Both the position numbers and the translations under genes were made by a program. From Brevibacterium sp. S22 (GTDB taxonomy: Bacteria; Actinomycetota; Actinomycetes; Actinomycetales; Brevibacteriaceae): a DNA stretch of 41,243 bases. Below the pieces are notes generated by a model that saw only the letters and a list, made by a program, of their open reading frames with translations, had not been told where the DNA came from and did not search any database. The stretch spans positions 1 to 41,243 of the forward strand of contig NZ_RHFG01000031.1 in NCBI RefSeq assembly GCF_004745485.1. Direction: 5' to 3'. Position 1 is the first letter of the stretch. Every line of letters starts with the position of its first letter. Shown one piece after another: positions 8,388-17,139 of this stretch.

Positions 8388-10262
8388 GTGGCCCAAGGGG
8401 ATTCGCGAGACAGCCAGGACAACCGCCGCGCAGATGGCGGTCACCGCTCAGATCGCGACAACAATCGGAACCGTCGACCGGATAACCGGGACGGCCGCGG
8501 GCCACGCCAGTCCGACCGCCGAGGCGGCTACCAGGGCAACCGTCGCGACGATGACCGTCGCGGCGGTTACCAAGGCAATCGGCGAGACGACGATCGGCGA
8601 GGTGGTTACCAAGGCAACCGTCGCGACGACGATCGGCGAGGTGGTTACCAAGGTAACCGTCGTAGCGACGATGATCGTCGGGGCGGTTTCAACCGCGATC
8701 GCAGGAACGATGATAACCGGCGAGGCGGTTACCAGGGGAACCGTCGTGATGATGACCGGCGGGGCGGTTACCAGGGCAATCGTCGTGATGATGACCGTCG
8801 TGGCGGATACCGCGGCAACCGCGGCGACAACGATGATCGCCGAGGCGGCTACGGCCAGAACCGTCGGAACGACGATGATCGTCGTGGTGGTTTCAATCGG
8901 GATCGTCGTGAAGGTGATGACCGCCGCGGTGGGTACCAGGGGAACCGTCGCAACGATGATGACCGTCGTGGTGGGTACCAGGGCAATCGCCGTGATGACG
9001 ACCGTCGCGGAGGATACCGGGGCAACAACGACGATCGCCGAGGCGGCTACCAGGGCAAGCGCCGCGATGACGACCGCCACAGCGACCGCGGTGGACGCGG
9101 TCGCGGAGGATACGGTCGCAACGAGAACGACCGCCGTGCACCACGCAAGACCGATACCGGGGAATACGCACGCGAACAGCGCGCCCGGCGCCCGCGTATT
9201 CAGGAACCTGAGATCCCCGAAGGCGTCACCGGCCGCGAGCTCGACAAAGAGATCTCCTCGCAGCTGCGGTCCCTCGACAAAGAGAACGCCGGCATGGTCG
9301 CCAAGCACCTCGTCGCCGCAGGCGGGCTGCTCGACCTCGACCCGGAACGCGCCCACGAACACGCCAAAGCCGCGATGGCCCGCGCCGGCCGTGTCGCCGT
9401 CGTTCGGGAGGCACTCGGCATCGCCGCGTACTACGTGGAGCAGTACGACGAAGCTGTCCGCGAACTGCGCACCCACCGTCGCATCTCCGGCTCGAACGAC
9501 AACATTGCGCTGATCGCCGACGCCGAACGCGGCCGCGGCAAGCCCGAGAAGGCCCTTGAACTGCTGCAGAACATCGAGGACCTCGACGTCGACAATGACA
9601 CCCGCACCGAGCTCGTCATCGTTGCGGCCGGAGCCAAGTCCGACCTCGACGACATCGCCGGTGCGCGTCGACTCATTGAGGCCGAGGACTTCACTCAGAA
9701 GCCCAGCGGCGGACTCGTCCGTCTCATGGCCGCCTACGCCGAGGTGCTGCGCATCGACGGCGAAGCCGAACTCGCTGACAAATACGAAGAGCTCTCCCGC
9801 CGGACCGCGAAAGCGACCGGCACCCTCTTCGGGGATGAAGAACCGGACCTCAACGCCGGAGTCGAAATCGAGACCGTCGAAGAGATCGAGGACGAGCCCG
9901 AAGCTCCCGCGGCCGACGGTGAGGTTCGCGAAGCAGAGGGTTCCGAAGCCGACGACGAGACATCTGACGGTGACGCAGCAGAGACTGAGGCTGCAGAGTC
10001 TGAGACCGCGGAAGCTGCGGGAGACTCGGCAAGCGACGCCGATGCCGTGTCCGACACATCTGCCGCGGCACCGAAATCGAAGACCCACGTCTCGGCGAAG
10101 GAACTGAAGTCGGTCAAGGTCACCGACGACGAGATCGAAGCCGAACTCGACGAGCTCCTCGCCGACGCCGGCTCTGACGCCAGTTCCGACGCCGGCTCCG
10201 AAGCACCAGTTGACGCTCAAACAGCCGAAACAACAGCCGCCGAGGCCGACGGAGACCAGTGA
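8388..10262 (+). CDS. RGG-repeat protein with helical-repeat domain
   Basis: The 624-residue protein has three parts. Residues 1-42 are polar and disordered. Residues 43-228 are 14 tandem units of 11-14 residues with the pattern DRRGG(Y/F)xGNRRDD, which is a low-complexity RGG/RG region; in other proteins such regions bind RNA and can drive condensate formation. A linker rich in R, G and N follows. Residues about 275-490 look like TPR-type helical repeats (EALGIAAYYVEQYDEAVREL, PEKALELLQNI), and the tail (about 495-624) is strongly acidic with A, E, D and S. Homologues of the TPR part are common upstream of HAD and tlyA genes in actinobacteria, with no known function. The GTG start has GGGAG upstream. 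Its stop overlaps the next gene by 4 bases. Confidence 0.85.
   Translation: MAQGDSRDSQDNRRADGGHRSDRDNNRNRRPDNRDGRGPRQSDRRGGYQGNRRDDDRRGGYQGNRRDDDRRGGYQGNRRDDDRRGGYQGNRRSDDDRRGGFNRDRRNDDNRRGGYQGNRRDDDRRGGYQGNRRDDDRRGGYRGNRGDNDDRRGGYGQNRRNDDDRRGGFNRDRREGDDRRGGYQGNRRNDDDRRGGYQGNRRDDDRRGGYRGNNDDRRGGYQGKRRDDDRHSDRGGRGRGGYGRNENDRRAPRKTDTGEYAREQRARRPRIQEPEIPEGVTGRELDKEISSQLRSLDKENAGMVAKHLVAAGGLLDLDPERAHEHAKAAMARAGRVAVVREALGIAAYYVEQYDEAVRELRTHRRISGSNDNIALIADAERGRGKPEKALELLQNIEDLDVDNDTRTELVIVAAGAKSDLDDIAGARRLIEAEDFTQKPSGGLVRLMAAYAEVLRIDGEAELADKYEELSRRTAKATGTLFGDEEPDLNAGVEIETVEEIEDEPEAPAADGEVREAEGSEADDETSDGDAAETEAAESETAEAAGDSASDADAVSDTSAAAPKSKTHVSAKELKSVKVTDDEIEAELDELLADAGSDASSDAGSEAPVDAQTAETTAAEADGDQ
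8514..9071 (+). repeat. Tandem coding repeats, 14 units of 33-42 bp
   Basis: The DNA coding for the RGG units is itself a near-identical tandem array with a core like GGCGGTTACCAGGG-CAA-CGTCG. Units keep the reading frame and vary mostly at third positions; two units read RRGGFNRDRR in place of RRGGYQGNRR. The array could expand or shrink by slippage or recombination without breaking the frame. Confidence 0.9.
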
Positions 10263-11236
10263 CACTCGCCGCCGAACAGGAGCACATAGCAGATGGAGCC
10301 GCGTCCGAATCATCGGGCGTGCCCATCGACTGCGTCCTGTTCGACCTCGACGGTGTGGTCTACCACGGCAGCCACGCCATCGACGGTGCCGCCGACGGCA
10401 TCAACTGGCTCCACTCCCAGTCGATCCCCGTCAACTACGTCACGAACAACGCCACCCGCACAGCCGTTGCCACCGCCGAGAAGATCACCGGAATGGGTGT
10501 CGACGCCTCAGCTGACGAAGTGACCACCTCGGCGCAGGTGCTCGCCGAACGCCTGGCCGAACGATTCGGACCCGGCGCACGCGTCCACCTGCTCGGCACG
10601 ATCGGACTGCGCACCGCCCTGACAGACGCCGGACTCGAAATCACGGACTCGCCGGACGCGAACCCCGTCGCCGTCGCCCAAGGACTCGACCCGGAGATCG
10701 ACTACGCGAAGATCGTCCGCACCTGCGACATCATCCGCTCCGGTGCCGAATGGTGGGCGAGCAACCCCGACTTCTCCCTCCTCACGGAGACAGGGAAAGT
10801 CCCCGGCAACGGTGCCTTCGTCGACCTCATCTCCCGCCTGACCGACACCACCCCCGTCATCGTGGGCAAACCCGCCCCGCACATGATGGACTTCGCGGCC
10901 GGCCGCCTCGGTGCACGTCGCCCGCTCATGGTCGGCGACCGCCTCAACACCGACATCGAAGGCGGTTGCGCCGCCGGAATCGACACCGCACTCGTGCTCA
11001 CCGGAATCCACGACATCCACGATGCCCTGCGGGCGGGACCGGAGAGCCGACCGACCTTCATCCTTTCGAATCTGCGCGGCCTCCAAGCGCTCATCACCGG
11101 CACCGACCGTGGCGAATCGGCCCGAATCGAAGCCGAACTCCGCCGTGGATGGGCGGCCATCGATGCGGGGGAGACCGACGCCGAGGCGATTCTGGCCGAA
11201 GGACGCCTGCCCTGTCGGATCGGGGAAGACTCATGA
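10259..11236 (+). CDS. HAD-IIA family phosphatase (NagD-like)
   Basis: A 325-residue haloacid dehalogenase superfamily hydrolase. Motif I is FDLDGVVYHG (Asp29 and Asp31 are the nucleophile and acid/base), motif II is the TNNAT stretch, the motif III lysine lies in VGKPAPHMM, and motif IV is MVGDRLNTDIEGG. This order and the large cap between motifs II and III are typical of subfamily IIA, which includes NagD and p-nitrophenyl/phosphoglycolate phosphatases. The substrate cannot be read from sequence. The GTG start overlaps the stop of the RGG-repeat gene by 4 bases and the stop overlaps the next ATG, so translation is probably coupled. A C-terminal extension of about 45 residues (EAELRRGWAAIDAG) is ordinary for actinobacterial members. 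Confidence 0.88.
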   Translation: MTLAAEQEHIADGAASESSGVPIDCVLFDLDGVVYHGSHAIDGAADGINWLHSQSIPVNYVTNNATRTAVATAEKITGMGVDASADEVTTSAQVLAERLAERFGPGARVHLLGTIGLRTALTDAGLEITDSPDANPVAVAQGLDPEIDYAKIVRTCDIIRSGAEWWASNPDFSLLTETGKVPGNGAFVDLISRLTDTTPVIVGKPAPHMMDFAAGRLGARRPLMVGDRLNTDIEGGCAAGIDTALVLTGIHDIHDALRAGPESRPTFILSNLRGLQALITGTDRGESARIEAELRRGWAAIDAGETDAEAILAEGRLPCRIGEDS

Positions 11237-11430
11237 GCGAAACTCCAGAACCGACCGGACCGAATCCGACGGCGAACCCCGGGCCGACTCCCGCCTCGGT
11301 GAGCGGGGACGTGCCGGTCGAAGCCTGGCGGGCCAGCCTCGCCGAAGCCAAAGAGGCACCGGCCGCGCAGCGCCACGAACATCTGAACTCCCTGCTGGGC
11401 GACCTCGACGCGCAGGTGGGTTCCTTGTGA
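11233..11430 (+). CDS. Small hypothetical protein, 65 residues
   Basis: A short gene fitted between the HAD phosphatase and tlyA, overlapping both by 4 bases (ATGA at 11233 and GTGA at 11427). The N-terminal half is Pro/Thr/Asn-rich and disordered; the C-terminal half (VEAWRASLAEAKEAPAAQRHEHLNSLLGDLDAQVGSL in two parts) predicts one amphipathic helical hairpin. Small genes of this kind occur at the same place in other actinobacteria, as far as I recall, without a known function. The tight coupling on both sides is the main evidence that it is translated. No catalytic motif is visible. Confidence 0.75.
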   Translation: MSETPEPTGPNPTANPGPTPASVSGDVPVEAWRASLAEAKEAPAAQRHEHLNSLLGDLDAQVGSL

Positions 11431-12257
11431 GCAGACTCGACCGGGCACTCGTCGACCGCGGGCTGGTGAACTCCCGTTCCCGCGCCGCCCGCGAAATCGC
11501 CGCCGGTCGTGTCAGCATCAACGGCCACACTTCCGCGAAAGCCTCCCACGACGTGACCGACACCGACGAACTCACCGTCACTGCACCCGACCCCTGGGTC
11601 GCCCGCAGCGCCCACAAACTCCTCGGCGCCCTCGACGCCTTTGGGCTCACCACTTCAGGCACGACCGCCGACCCAAGCCCCTTCGCCGGGCTGACCGCCC
11701 TCGACGCGGGAGCCTCCACCGGCGGCTTCACCCAGGTCCTGCTCCACCACGGTGTGAGCGACGTCTGGGCCGTCGACGTCGGCCACGACCAACTCGCGCC
11801 CGTCCTCCGCGACGACCCGCGCGTGCACGTCCGGGAAGGACTCAACCTCCGCGAACTGGCCGACTCCGACGTACCCACCGTCGACCTCGTCGTCGCCGAC
11901 GTGTCCTTCATCTCCCTGCGCCTGCTCATCGGCCCGCTGCTGGCCGCCACCGCCGCAGCCGGCGATCTCCTCCTCATGGTCAAACCCCAGTTCGAACTGG
12001 CACGCGCCTCCCTGGACAAGCACGGAGTCGTCACCAGCCGGGACGGCCGCCGCCGCGCCATCGACTCCGTCCTCGACGCCGTGAACGACCACGACGCCCG
12101 CGTCACCGACATCGCACCCTCCTCATTGCCCGGCCCCAGCGGCAACCGTGAGTACTTCCTGCGTGTTCGACCAGGCCGAACACATGATCAGTCCGATAGG
12201 CTCGACCAAGCAGACATCCCCGCCCACCTGGACGAAATGATGAGAGGAGAGTCGTGA
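11427..12257 (+). CDS. tlyA: TlyA family rRNA 2'-O-methyltransferase
   Basis: A 276-residue protein with an N-terminal S4 RNA-binding domain (about 1-60, RLDRALVDRGLVNSRSRA) and an FtsJ-like methyltransferase domain. LDAGASTGGFTQ binds S-adenosylmethionine; VVADVSF, MVKPQFE and SGNREYFL supply the Asp, Lys and Glu of the catalytic tetrad. In mycobacteria TlyA methylates 16S C1409 and 23S C1920 and sets sensitivity to capreomycin; the same role is likely here. The short original haemolysin name is historical. The start is the GTG at 11427, which overlaps the preceding stop. nadK and recN follow, the same order as in Mycobacterium tuberculosis. Confidence 0.93.
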   Translation: MSRLDRALVDRGLVNSRSRAAREIAAGRVSINGHTSAKASHDVTDTDELTVTAPDPWVARSAHKLLGALDAFGLTTSGTTADPSPFAGLTALDAGASTGGFTQVLLHHGVSDVWAVDVGHDQLAPVLRDDPRVHVREGLNLRELADSDVPTVDLVVADVSFISLRLLIGPLLAATAAAGDLLLMVKPQFELARASLDKHGVVTSRDGRRRAIDSVLDAVNDHDARVTDIAPSSLPGPSGNREYFLRVRPGRTHDQSDRLDQADIPAHLDEMMRGES

Positions 12258-13195
12258 CCAGACACATCATGGTGCTGCTGCACCCCCAACGTGATGAGTC
12301 GGCCGTGGCCGCTGTCAGCGTATGCAAGGCCCTCCTCGACGACGGAGTCACCCCCGTCGTCCTCTCCGATGAGATCGTCGGCATCCGCGCCCGCCAGGCC
12401 GAAGCCGTCGACGACGAGAACATCCTTCACCACTGCACCATCATCGACCCCTCCGAACTGGGGGAGTGGAAGGACGCCTGCGAACTCGTCATCGTCTTGG
12501 GCGGAGACGGCACGATCCTGCGCGCCGCCGAACGCTTCCACGGCTCCGGCGCCCCGCTCATGGGCGTCAACTTAGGCCATGTCGGCTTCCTCGCCGAAAG
12601 CGAGAAGGAAGACCTCGCCGAGGCGGTCCACCGTGCCTCCCAACGCGACTACTCCGTCGAGGAACGACTCGCCCTCGACGTGTCCGTATGGCACGAAGGC
12701 GAGAACATCTTCAACGCCTGGGCACTGAACGAGGCGACCATCGAGAAGACCTCGAAATCCCGGATGATCGATGTCGTCCTCGGCGTCGACGCCCGCCCCG
12801 TGTCCTCCTTCGGCTGCGACGGCGTCATCCTCGCCACCCCCACCGGCTCCACCGCCTACTCGTTCTCCGCCGGCGGACCCATCGTCTGGCCCGAGGTCGA
12901 GGCGCTCATCCTCGTCCCGATCTCCGCCCACGCCCTGTTCTCCAAACCGCTCGTCGTCAACCCGACCTCCCGCCTCGGCGTGGAGATCTCACCGCGGAAC
13001 CCCGAATTCTCCGCCGTGCTGTGGTGCGACGGCCGCCGCGCCCTCGAACTGCCGTCCGGGGCCCGCGTCGAAGCCACCCGCTCGAAGTCACCGATCAGAC
13101 TCGCCCGCCTCCACACCGGCCCTTTCACCGACCGACTCGTCGCGAAGTTCCGCCTGCCCGTCTCCGGCTGGCGAGGACCGATCAAGGAGGCCTGA
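12254..13195 (+). CDS. nadK: NAD kinase
   Basis: A 313-residue ATP- or polyphosphate-dependent NAD kinase that makes NADP. The diagnostic GGDGT is at residues 83-87, the NE/D substrate motif (NEATIEK) at 159-165, and the glycine-rich FGCDGVILATPTGSTAYSF region starts at about 186. Length is normal. The GTG start overlaps the tlyA stop by 4 bases and GAGAGGAG lies just upstream. RecN follows with no gap, as in other actinobacteria. All motifs expected for activity are present. Confidence 0.95.
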   Translation: MTRHIMVLLHPQRDESAVAAVSVCKALLDDGVTPVVLSDEIVGIRARQAEAVDDENILHHCTIIDPSELGEWKDACELVIVLGGDGTILRAAERFHGSGAPLMGVNLGHVGFLAESEKEDLAEAVHRASQRDYSVEERLALDVSVWHEGENIFNAWALNEATIEKTSKSRMIDVVLGVDARPVSSFGCDGVILATPTGSTAYSFSAGGPIVWPEVEALILVPISAHALFSKPLVVNPTSRLGVEISPRNPEFSAVLWCDGRRALELPSGARVEATRSKSPIRLARLHTGPFTDRLVAKFRLPVSGWRGPIKEA

Positions 13196-14899
13196 ATGAT
13201 CTCCGAACTGCGCATCTCCCACCTCGGCGTCATTGCCGAAGCCGCCGTCGAACTCGACACCGGCTTCACCGTCGTCACCGGTGAGACCGGTGCGGGAAAG
13301 ACCATGTTCGTCTCCGCCCTGTCGCTGCTCATGGGCCGCAAGGTCGGTTCCGGAGTCGTGCGCAAGGGTGCGGAGAAGGCCGAAGTCGAAGGCATCTTCA
13401 CCGGAGTCGCCGGGCCCGTGCGCGAGCGCATCATTGATGCCGGCGGCAGCGCCGACGACGAAGCCATCATCTCCCGCACCGTGGCGCGCAAGGGCAGAGC
13501 ACGGGCCACTGCGGGCGGACGCACGGTGCCGATCTCCGTGCTCACCGACATCTCCGCCGACCTCATCACTCTCCACGGCCAGTCCGAACAGCTGCGCCTC
13601 AAAGGCCCCGCCCAACAGCGTCACCTCCTCGACGCCGCGGGCGGGCCGGCGCTGACCGAGGTGGCCGACCGCTACCGTGCCGCCTTCGAGAACTGGCGCG
13701 AGACCGAAGCCCGCGTCACCCGCATCAAGGACTCCACCGCAGCACGGCGCGAACGCATCCTGTGGCTGCGCGGCTGCCTGGAGACCATCGACAAGGTCCG
13801 CCCCGAACCCGGCGAAGACGAGACCCTGGCCGCGCAGGCGGCGAAACTCGGTTCCGCCGCCGAGATCACCCGCGCCGTCGGTGCCGCCCACGACCTGCTG
13901 CTCGGCTCGGAGATCGACGATGCGGGAGCCGCCGTCGACCTCGTCCATCAGGCCATCAGCACGATCGCCGATGTCGAGAGTTCGGACAAGGAACTCGTCA
14001 CCACCCGCGAGGCCCTGAACGACGCCGTGCTGCGGTTGTCCGACTCCGCTGCCGAACTGTCGAGCTACCTCTCTGGCTTCGACGAACTCGGAGAGACCTC
14101 ACTGGAGGAGACCGAAGCCCGCCGCGCCGAACTCGGCACGTTGGCCCCCTACGGCCAGGACGTGACCGAAGTGCTTGACTTCGAAACCCGATCGGCGGCC
14201 GAACTGGCCGAACTCGAGGCCGAGGACCGCGACCTCGACGGACTCGACGCCGAACTCATTGAGGCCCGCGAGACCATGGAGGCGGCCGCCTCGGCGCTCA
14301 CCGAGATCCGCCGTGCCACCGCAGACGAATTCTCCGCAGCGGTCAGCGAAGAACTCGCCGCCCTGTCGATGCCGAAGGCGTCAGTCGCCTTCGAGATCAC
14401 CGAACGCGAACCCACCACCCACGGGGCCGACGAGGTCCGGCTGACGTTCGCCGCCCACGAATCCTCCATCCCCGACGATATTGCGAAGATCGCCAGCGGT
14501 GGCGAACTCTCCCGCGTCATGCTCGCCATCGAAGTCGTCAGAGCCGCCAGCGAATCCATCCCCACCTACGTCTTCGACGAAGTCGATGCCGGCGTGGGCG
14601 GCAAAGCGGCCGTGGAGATCGGCCGCCGGCTGGCCAAACTCGCCCGGGGCGCCCAGGTCATCGTCGTCACCCACCTGCCGCAGGTCGCCGCCTGGGCGGA
14701 CACCCACGTGACCATCGTCAAGGACGATGACGCCGAGACCGTGCGCTCGGGAGTGCAGGAACTGGACGATGAGGAACGCGTCGTCGAACTCTCCCGCATG
14801 CTGGCGGGCATGGACGACTCCGCCTCGGCGAAGGCCCACGCAGCCGAACTCCTCGACAATGCGCGGCAGGTCAAGGACTTGGGCGTTGGGGCCACATGA
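13196..14899 (+). CDS. recN: DNA repair protein RecN
   Basis: A 567-residue SMC-like ATPase used in recombinational repair of double-strand breaks. Walker A is GETGAGKT (29-36), the RecN-typical TLHGQSEQLRL is near residue 125, a long coiled coil fills about 150-390, the ABC signature SGGELSRVMLAIE is at about 433, Walker B TYVFDEVDAGVGG at about 458, and the H-loop is VVTHLPQVAAW. AAGGAGG lies 5 bases before the ATG, which directly follows the nadK stop. The coiled-coil arms are the normal length for the family. Confidence 0.96.
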   Translation: MISELRISHLGVIAEAAVELDTGFTVVTGETGAGKTMFVSALSLLMGRKVGSGVVRKGAEKAEVEGIFTGVAGPVRERIIDAGGSADDEAIISRTVARKGRARATAGGRTVPISVLTDISADLITLHGQSEQLRLKGPAQQRHLLDAAGGPALTEVADRYRAAFENWRETEARVTRIKDSTAARRERILWLRGCLETIDKVRPEPGEDETLAAQAAKLGSAAEITRAVGAAHDLLLGSEIDDAGAAVDLVHQAISTIADVESSDKELVTTREALNDAVLRLSDSAAELSSYLSGFDELGETSLEETEARRAELGTLAPYGQDVTEVLDFETRSAAELAELEAEDRDLDGLDAELIEARETMEAAASALTEIRRATADEFSAAVSEELAALSMPKASVAFEITEREPTTHGADEVRLTFAAHESSIPDDIAKIASGGELSRVMLAIEVVRAASESIPTYVFDEVDAGVGGKAAVEIGRRLAKLARGAQVIVVTHLPQVAAWADTHVTIVKDDDAETVRSGVQELDDEERVVELSRMLAGMDDSASAKAHAAELLDNARQVKDLGVGAT

Positions 14900-14914
14900 G
14901 AGAATGGGCGGACC

Positions 14915-16150
14915 ATGAAAGTGCGTAGACACCGCGAGAACCTCACCGCACCGACCCGGTCCGGTCCCGCTCCTGCCCGCCTGGACCGACGCACAAAGAA
15001 TCTGACGAAACGCCTCCAAGCAGGCGACATCGCCATCATCAAACACTCCGACATCGACCGCATCTCCGCCGAAGCCCTCGTCGCCTGTCGACCGGCCGCA
15101 GTGATCAACGCCGACAAATCGATCTCCGGTCGCTACCCGAACCTCGGCCCGAGCATCATCGTCGAGGCCGGCATCCCCCTCCTCGACGCCGCCGGGGCAG
15201 AGATCTTCGACACCGTCGACGAAGAGGCCGAGATCTCCATCGAGGGCGCGACCGTCTACCTCGACGACACCGAGGTGGCCACGGGAGTCCTGCAGACGGC
15301 CGAGACGATCGCCACAGACATGCACGCCGCCGAAGCCGGAATGAACTCCGTGCTCGTGGACTTCATCGACAACACGATCGAATACATCCGCAAGGACTCC
15401 GACCTGCTCTCGGCCGAACTCGTCGTGCCCGAAGTGAAGACCAAGTTCACCGACCGGCATGTGCTCATCGTCGTCCGCGGGTACCACTACAAGGAGGACC
15501 TGGCGATTCTGGCCTCCTATATCCGCGAATACCGGCCGCTGCTCATCGGTGTCGACGGCGGAGCCGACGCCATCATCGAAGCCGGCTACCGACCCGACAT
15601 GATCGTCGGGGATATGGACTCCGTATCCGACACCGCACTGACCTCGGGAGCCGAGATCGTCGTCCACGCCTACCGGGACGGCACCGCCCCGGGCACCGAA
15701 CGGGTCGAATCCCTCGGTGTCGAATGTGTGGCCTTCGCGGCCTCGGGCACCAGCGAAGACATCGCCATGCTGCTCGCCGATGACAAAGGCGCCGAACTCA
15801 TCGTCGCCGTCGGCACCCACGACACCGTCATGGAGTTCCTCGACAAGGGTCGCAAAGGTATGGCCTCGACCTTCATCACCCGTCTGCGCGTGGGTTCGAA
15901 GCTCATCGACGCCAAGGGCGTATCCCTGCTCTACCGACAGCGCATCTCCAGCCTGCAGCTGGCCGTGCTCATCATCTCAGGCCTCGTCGCCCTCGGTGTG
16001 GCGATGACCGCGACCTCGGCCGGACAGACCTTCCTCGGCCTCATCGCCGCCCAACTCGACGGCCTCTTCGGCTGGATCGGCTCCCTGTTCGGCGGCGACC
16101 CCGCAGCATCGACCGACTCCGCCGGCCTCATCCAAGGACTGACCCCGTGA
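14915..16150 (+). CDS. steA: SteA-like septal protein
   Basis: A 411-residue protein matching the family of Corynebacterium SteA and Mycobacterium Rv1697. The central part (about 180-330) has a thiamin pyrophosphokinase-like fold, with the recognisable IGVDGGADAIIEAGYRPDMIVGDMDS in two parts, but the context argues against a metabolic kinase. Two hydrophobic helices near the C-terminus (about 345-365 and 370-393) anchor it in the membrane, leaving the N-terminal part in the cytoplasm. In Corynebacterium SteA and SteB form a complex at the division site that influences peptidoglycan hydrolysis; the same role is inferred. The ATG is 15 bases after recN and the stop overlaps the next gene. Confidence 0.85.
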   Translation: MKVRRHRENLTAPTRSGPAPARLDRRTKNLTKRLQAGDIAIIKHSDIDRISAEALVACRPAAVINADKSISGRYPNLGPSIIVEAGIPLLDAAGAEIFDTVDEEAEISIEGATVYLDDTEVATGVLQTAETIATDMHAAEAGMNSVLVDFIDNTIEYIRKDSDLLSAELVVPEVKTKFTDRHVLIVVRGYHYKEDLAILASYIREYRPLLIGVDGGADAIIEAGYRPDMIVGDMDSVSDTALTSGAEIVVHAYRDGTAPGTERVESLGVECVAFAASGTSEDIAMLLADDKGAELIVAVGTHDTVMEFLDKGRKGMASTFITRLRVGSKLIDAKGVSLLYRQRISSLQLAVLIISGLVALGVAMTATSAGQTFLGLIAAQLDGLFGWIGSLFGGDPAASTDSAGLIQGLTP

Positions 16151-17139
16151 TTGACTTCCGCTACCACCTCGTCTCCCTCGTCTCGGTGTTCCTCGCCCTC
16201 GCCGTCGGCATCGTCCTCGGCGCGGGACCGCTGAAGGAGCCGATCGGGGAATCCCTGCAGTCTCAGGTCGACGCCCTGCGCTCGGACCGTGACAACCTGC
16301 GCTCGGATCTCGACGCGGCCAAAGGCAATATCGACAAGCAGAACGAATTCGTCACCGCCGCAGCCCCGGAACTCATCGACGGCATCCTCGACGGGCAGGA
16401 AGTGAGCATCATCGCCGGCCCGGACGCGGACTCCGAACAGGTCGAAGAGGTCAGCAACCGGGTCAAGGAGGCCGACGGCACCATCGCCGGCGATGTGTCG
16501 TTCGTGCCGAACACGCTCAGCCTCGACGATTCTGACCAGTTCCTCAAGAAGCTGCGCACCCTCGTGCCGAACCTGCCGAAGGACGATTCGACAGCGATCC
16601 GCGCTGCCCTCGTCATCGCCCTGACCGGTGATGCCTCGATGCTCGAAGACGAGGACGACCAGGCCGATGCGGAGAAGCAGTCGACGAAACTCTACGACGC
16701 CTTCGTCGAATCCGACCGTCTGCGCACCGACACCGACCACAAGACGACCTCGCTGTTCATCGTCATCGACGATGAGAACTCGACACTGGCCGAGGACACT
16801 GAGCCCAGCCCGCAGGCCACCGACGACAAGGGCACCCGGACCCTCGTCACCGACTTCGTCACCGCACTCACCGCTGAAGCCACCTCGGTGGTCGTCGCCG
16901 GTGACGCCGCTTCGGCACAGAACGGACTCGTCAATGTGCTGCGGACGGAGAAATCCCGCGCCAGCACCGTCGACGGACTCGCCCTCGGTGCCGGCCCCGT
17001 CATCACCGTGCGCGCACTGGCCGCCGGGGAGGCAGGAAGCCACGGGCACTTCGGATTCGCCGAGGACGCCGAAGGCATCCTGCCGGGCAAAACCGAAGAG
17101 CAGACGTCCGATGAGTCGAAGAAGGAGGACCCGCAATGA
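16147..17139 (+). CDS. steB: SteB/MctB family membrane protein
   Basis: A 330-residue protein with one N-terminal membrane helix inside the family motif DFRYHLVSLVSVFLALAVG, then a coiled coil (LQSQVDALRSDRDNLRSDLD) and an extracytoplasmic domain. Homologues are Corynebacterium SteB (partner of SteA in septation) and Mycobacterium MctB (Rv1698), described as a copper-related channel protein. A metal-binding cluster is not obvious here, so the division role is the safer reading. The GTG start overlaps the steA stop by 4 bases and the stop overlaps the next ATG, which fits co-translation of a complex. Confidence 0.85.
   Translation: MIDFRYHLVSLVSVFLALAVGIVLGAGPLKEPIGESLQSQVDALRSDRDNLRSDLDAAKGNIDKQNEFVTAAAPELIDGILDGQEVSIIAGPDADSEQVEEVSNRVKEADGTIAGDVSFVPNTLSLDDSDQFLKKLRTLVPNLPKDDSTAIRAALVIALTGDASMLEDEDDQADAEKQSTKLYDAFVESDRLRTDTDHKTTSLFIVIDDENSTLAEDTEPSPQATDDKGTRTLVTDFVTALTAEATSVVVAGDAASAQNGLVNVLRTEKSRASTVDGLALGAGPVITVRALAAGEAGSHGHFGFAEDAEGILPGKTEEQTSDESKKEDPQ

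Noticed and set aside
8514..9071. A possible CRISPR array because of regular repeats.
   Set aside because: The units are contiguous, of variable length, have no unique spacers and encode in-frame RGG peptides.
8434..9513. A 359-codon plus-strand frame overlapping the RGG gene.
   Set aside because: It has no binding site and gives an Ala/Thr/Val-rich shadow of the same repeats.
8448..10313. A 621-codon open frame on the minus strand opposite the RGG gene.
   Set aside because: Its product is a low-complexity V/T/I-rich shadow of the repeats and GC-rich codons. The plus-strand frame has a promoter, a binding site and coupling to the next gene.
14381..15820. A 479-codon minus-strand frame across the recN-steA junction.
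   Set aside because: It is Gly/Asp/Val-rich without motifs and is opposite two well-supported genes.
16147..17139. Calling the SteB/MctB protein a copper channel.
   Set aside because: The copper role is described for the mycobacterial homologue; no metal-binding cluster is obvious here, and the steA neighbour favours septation.
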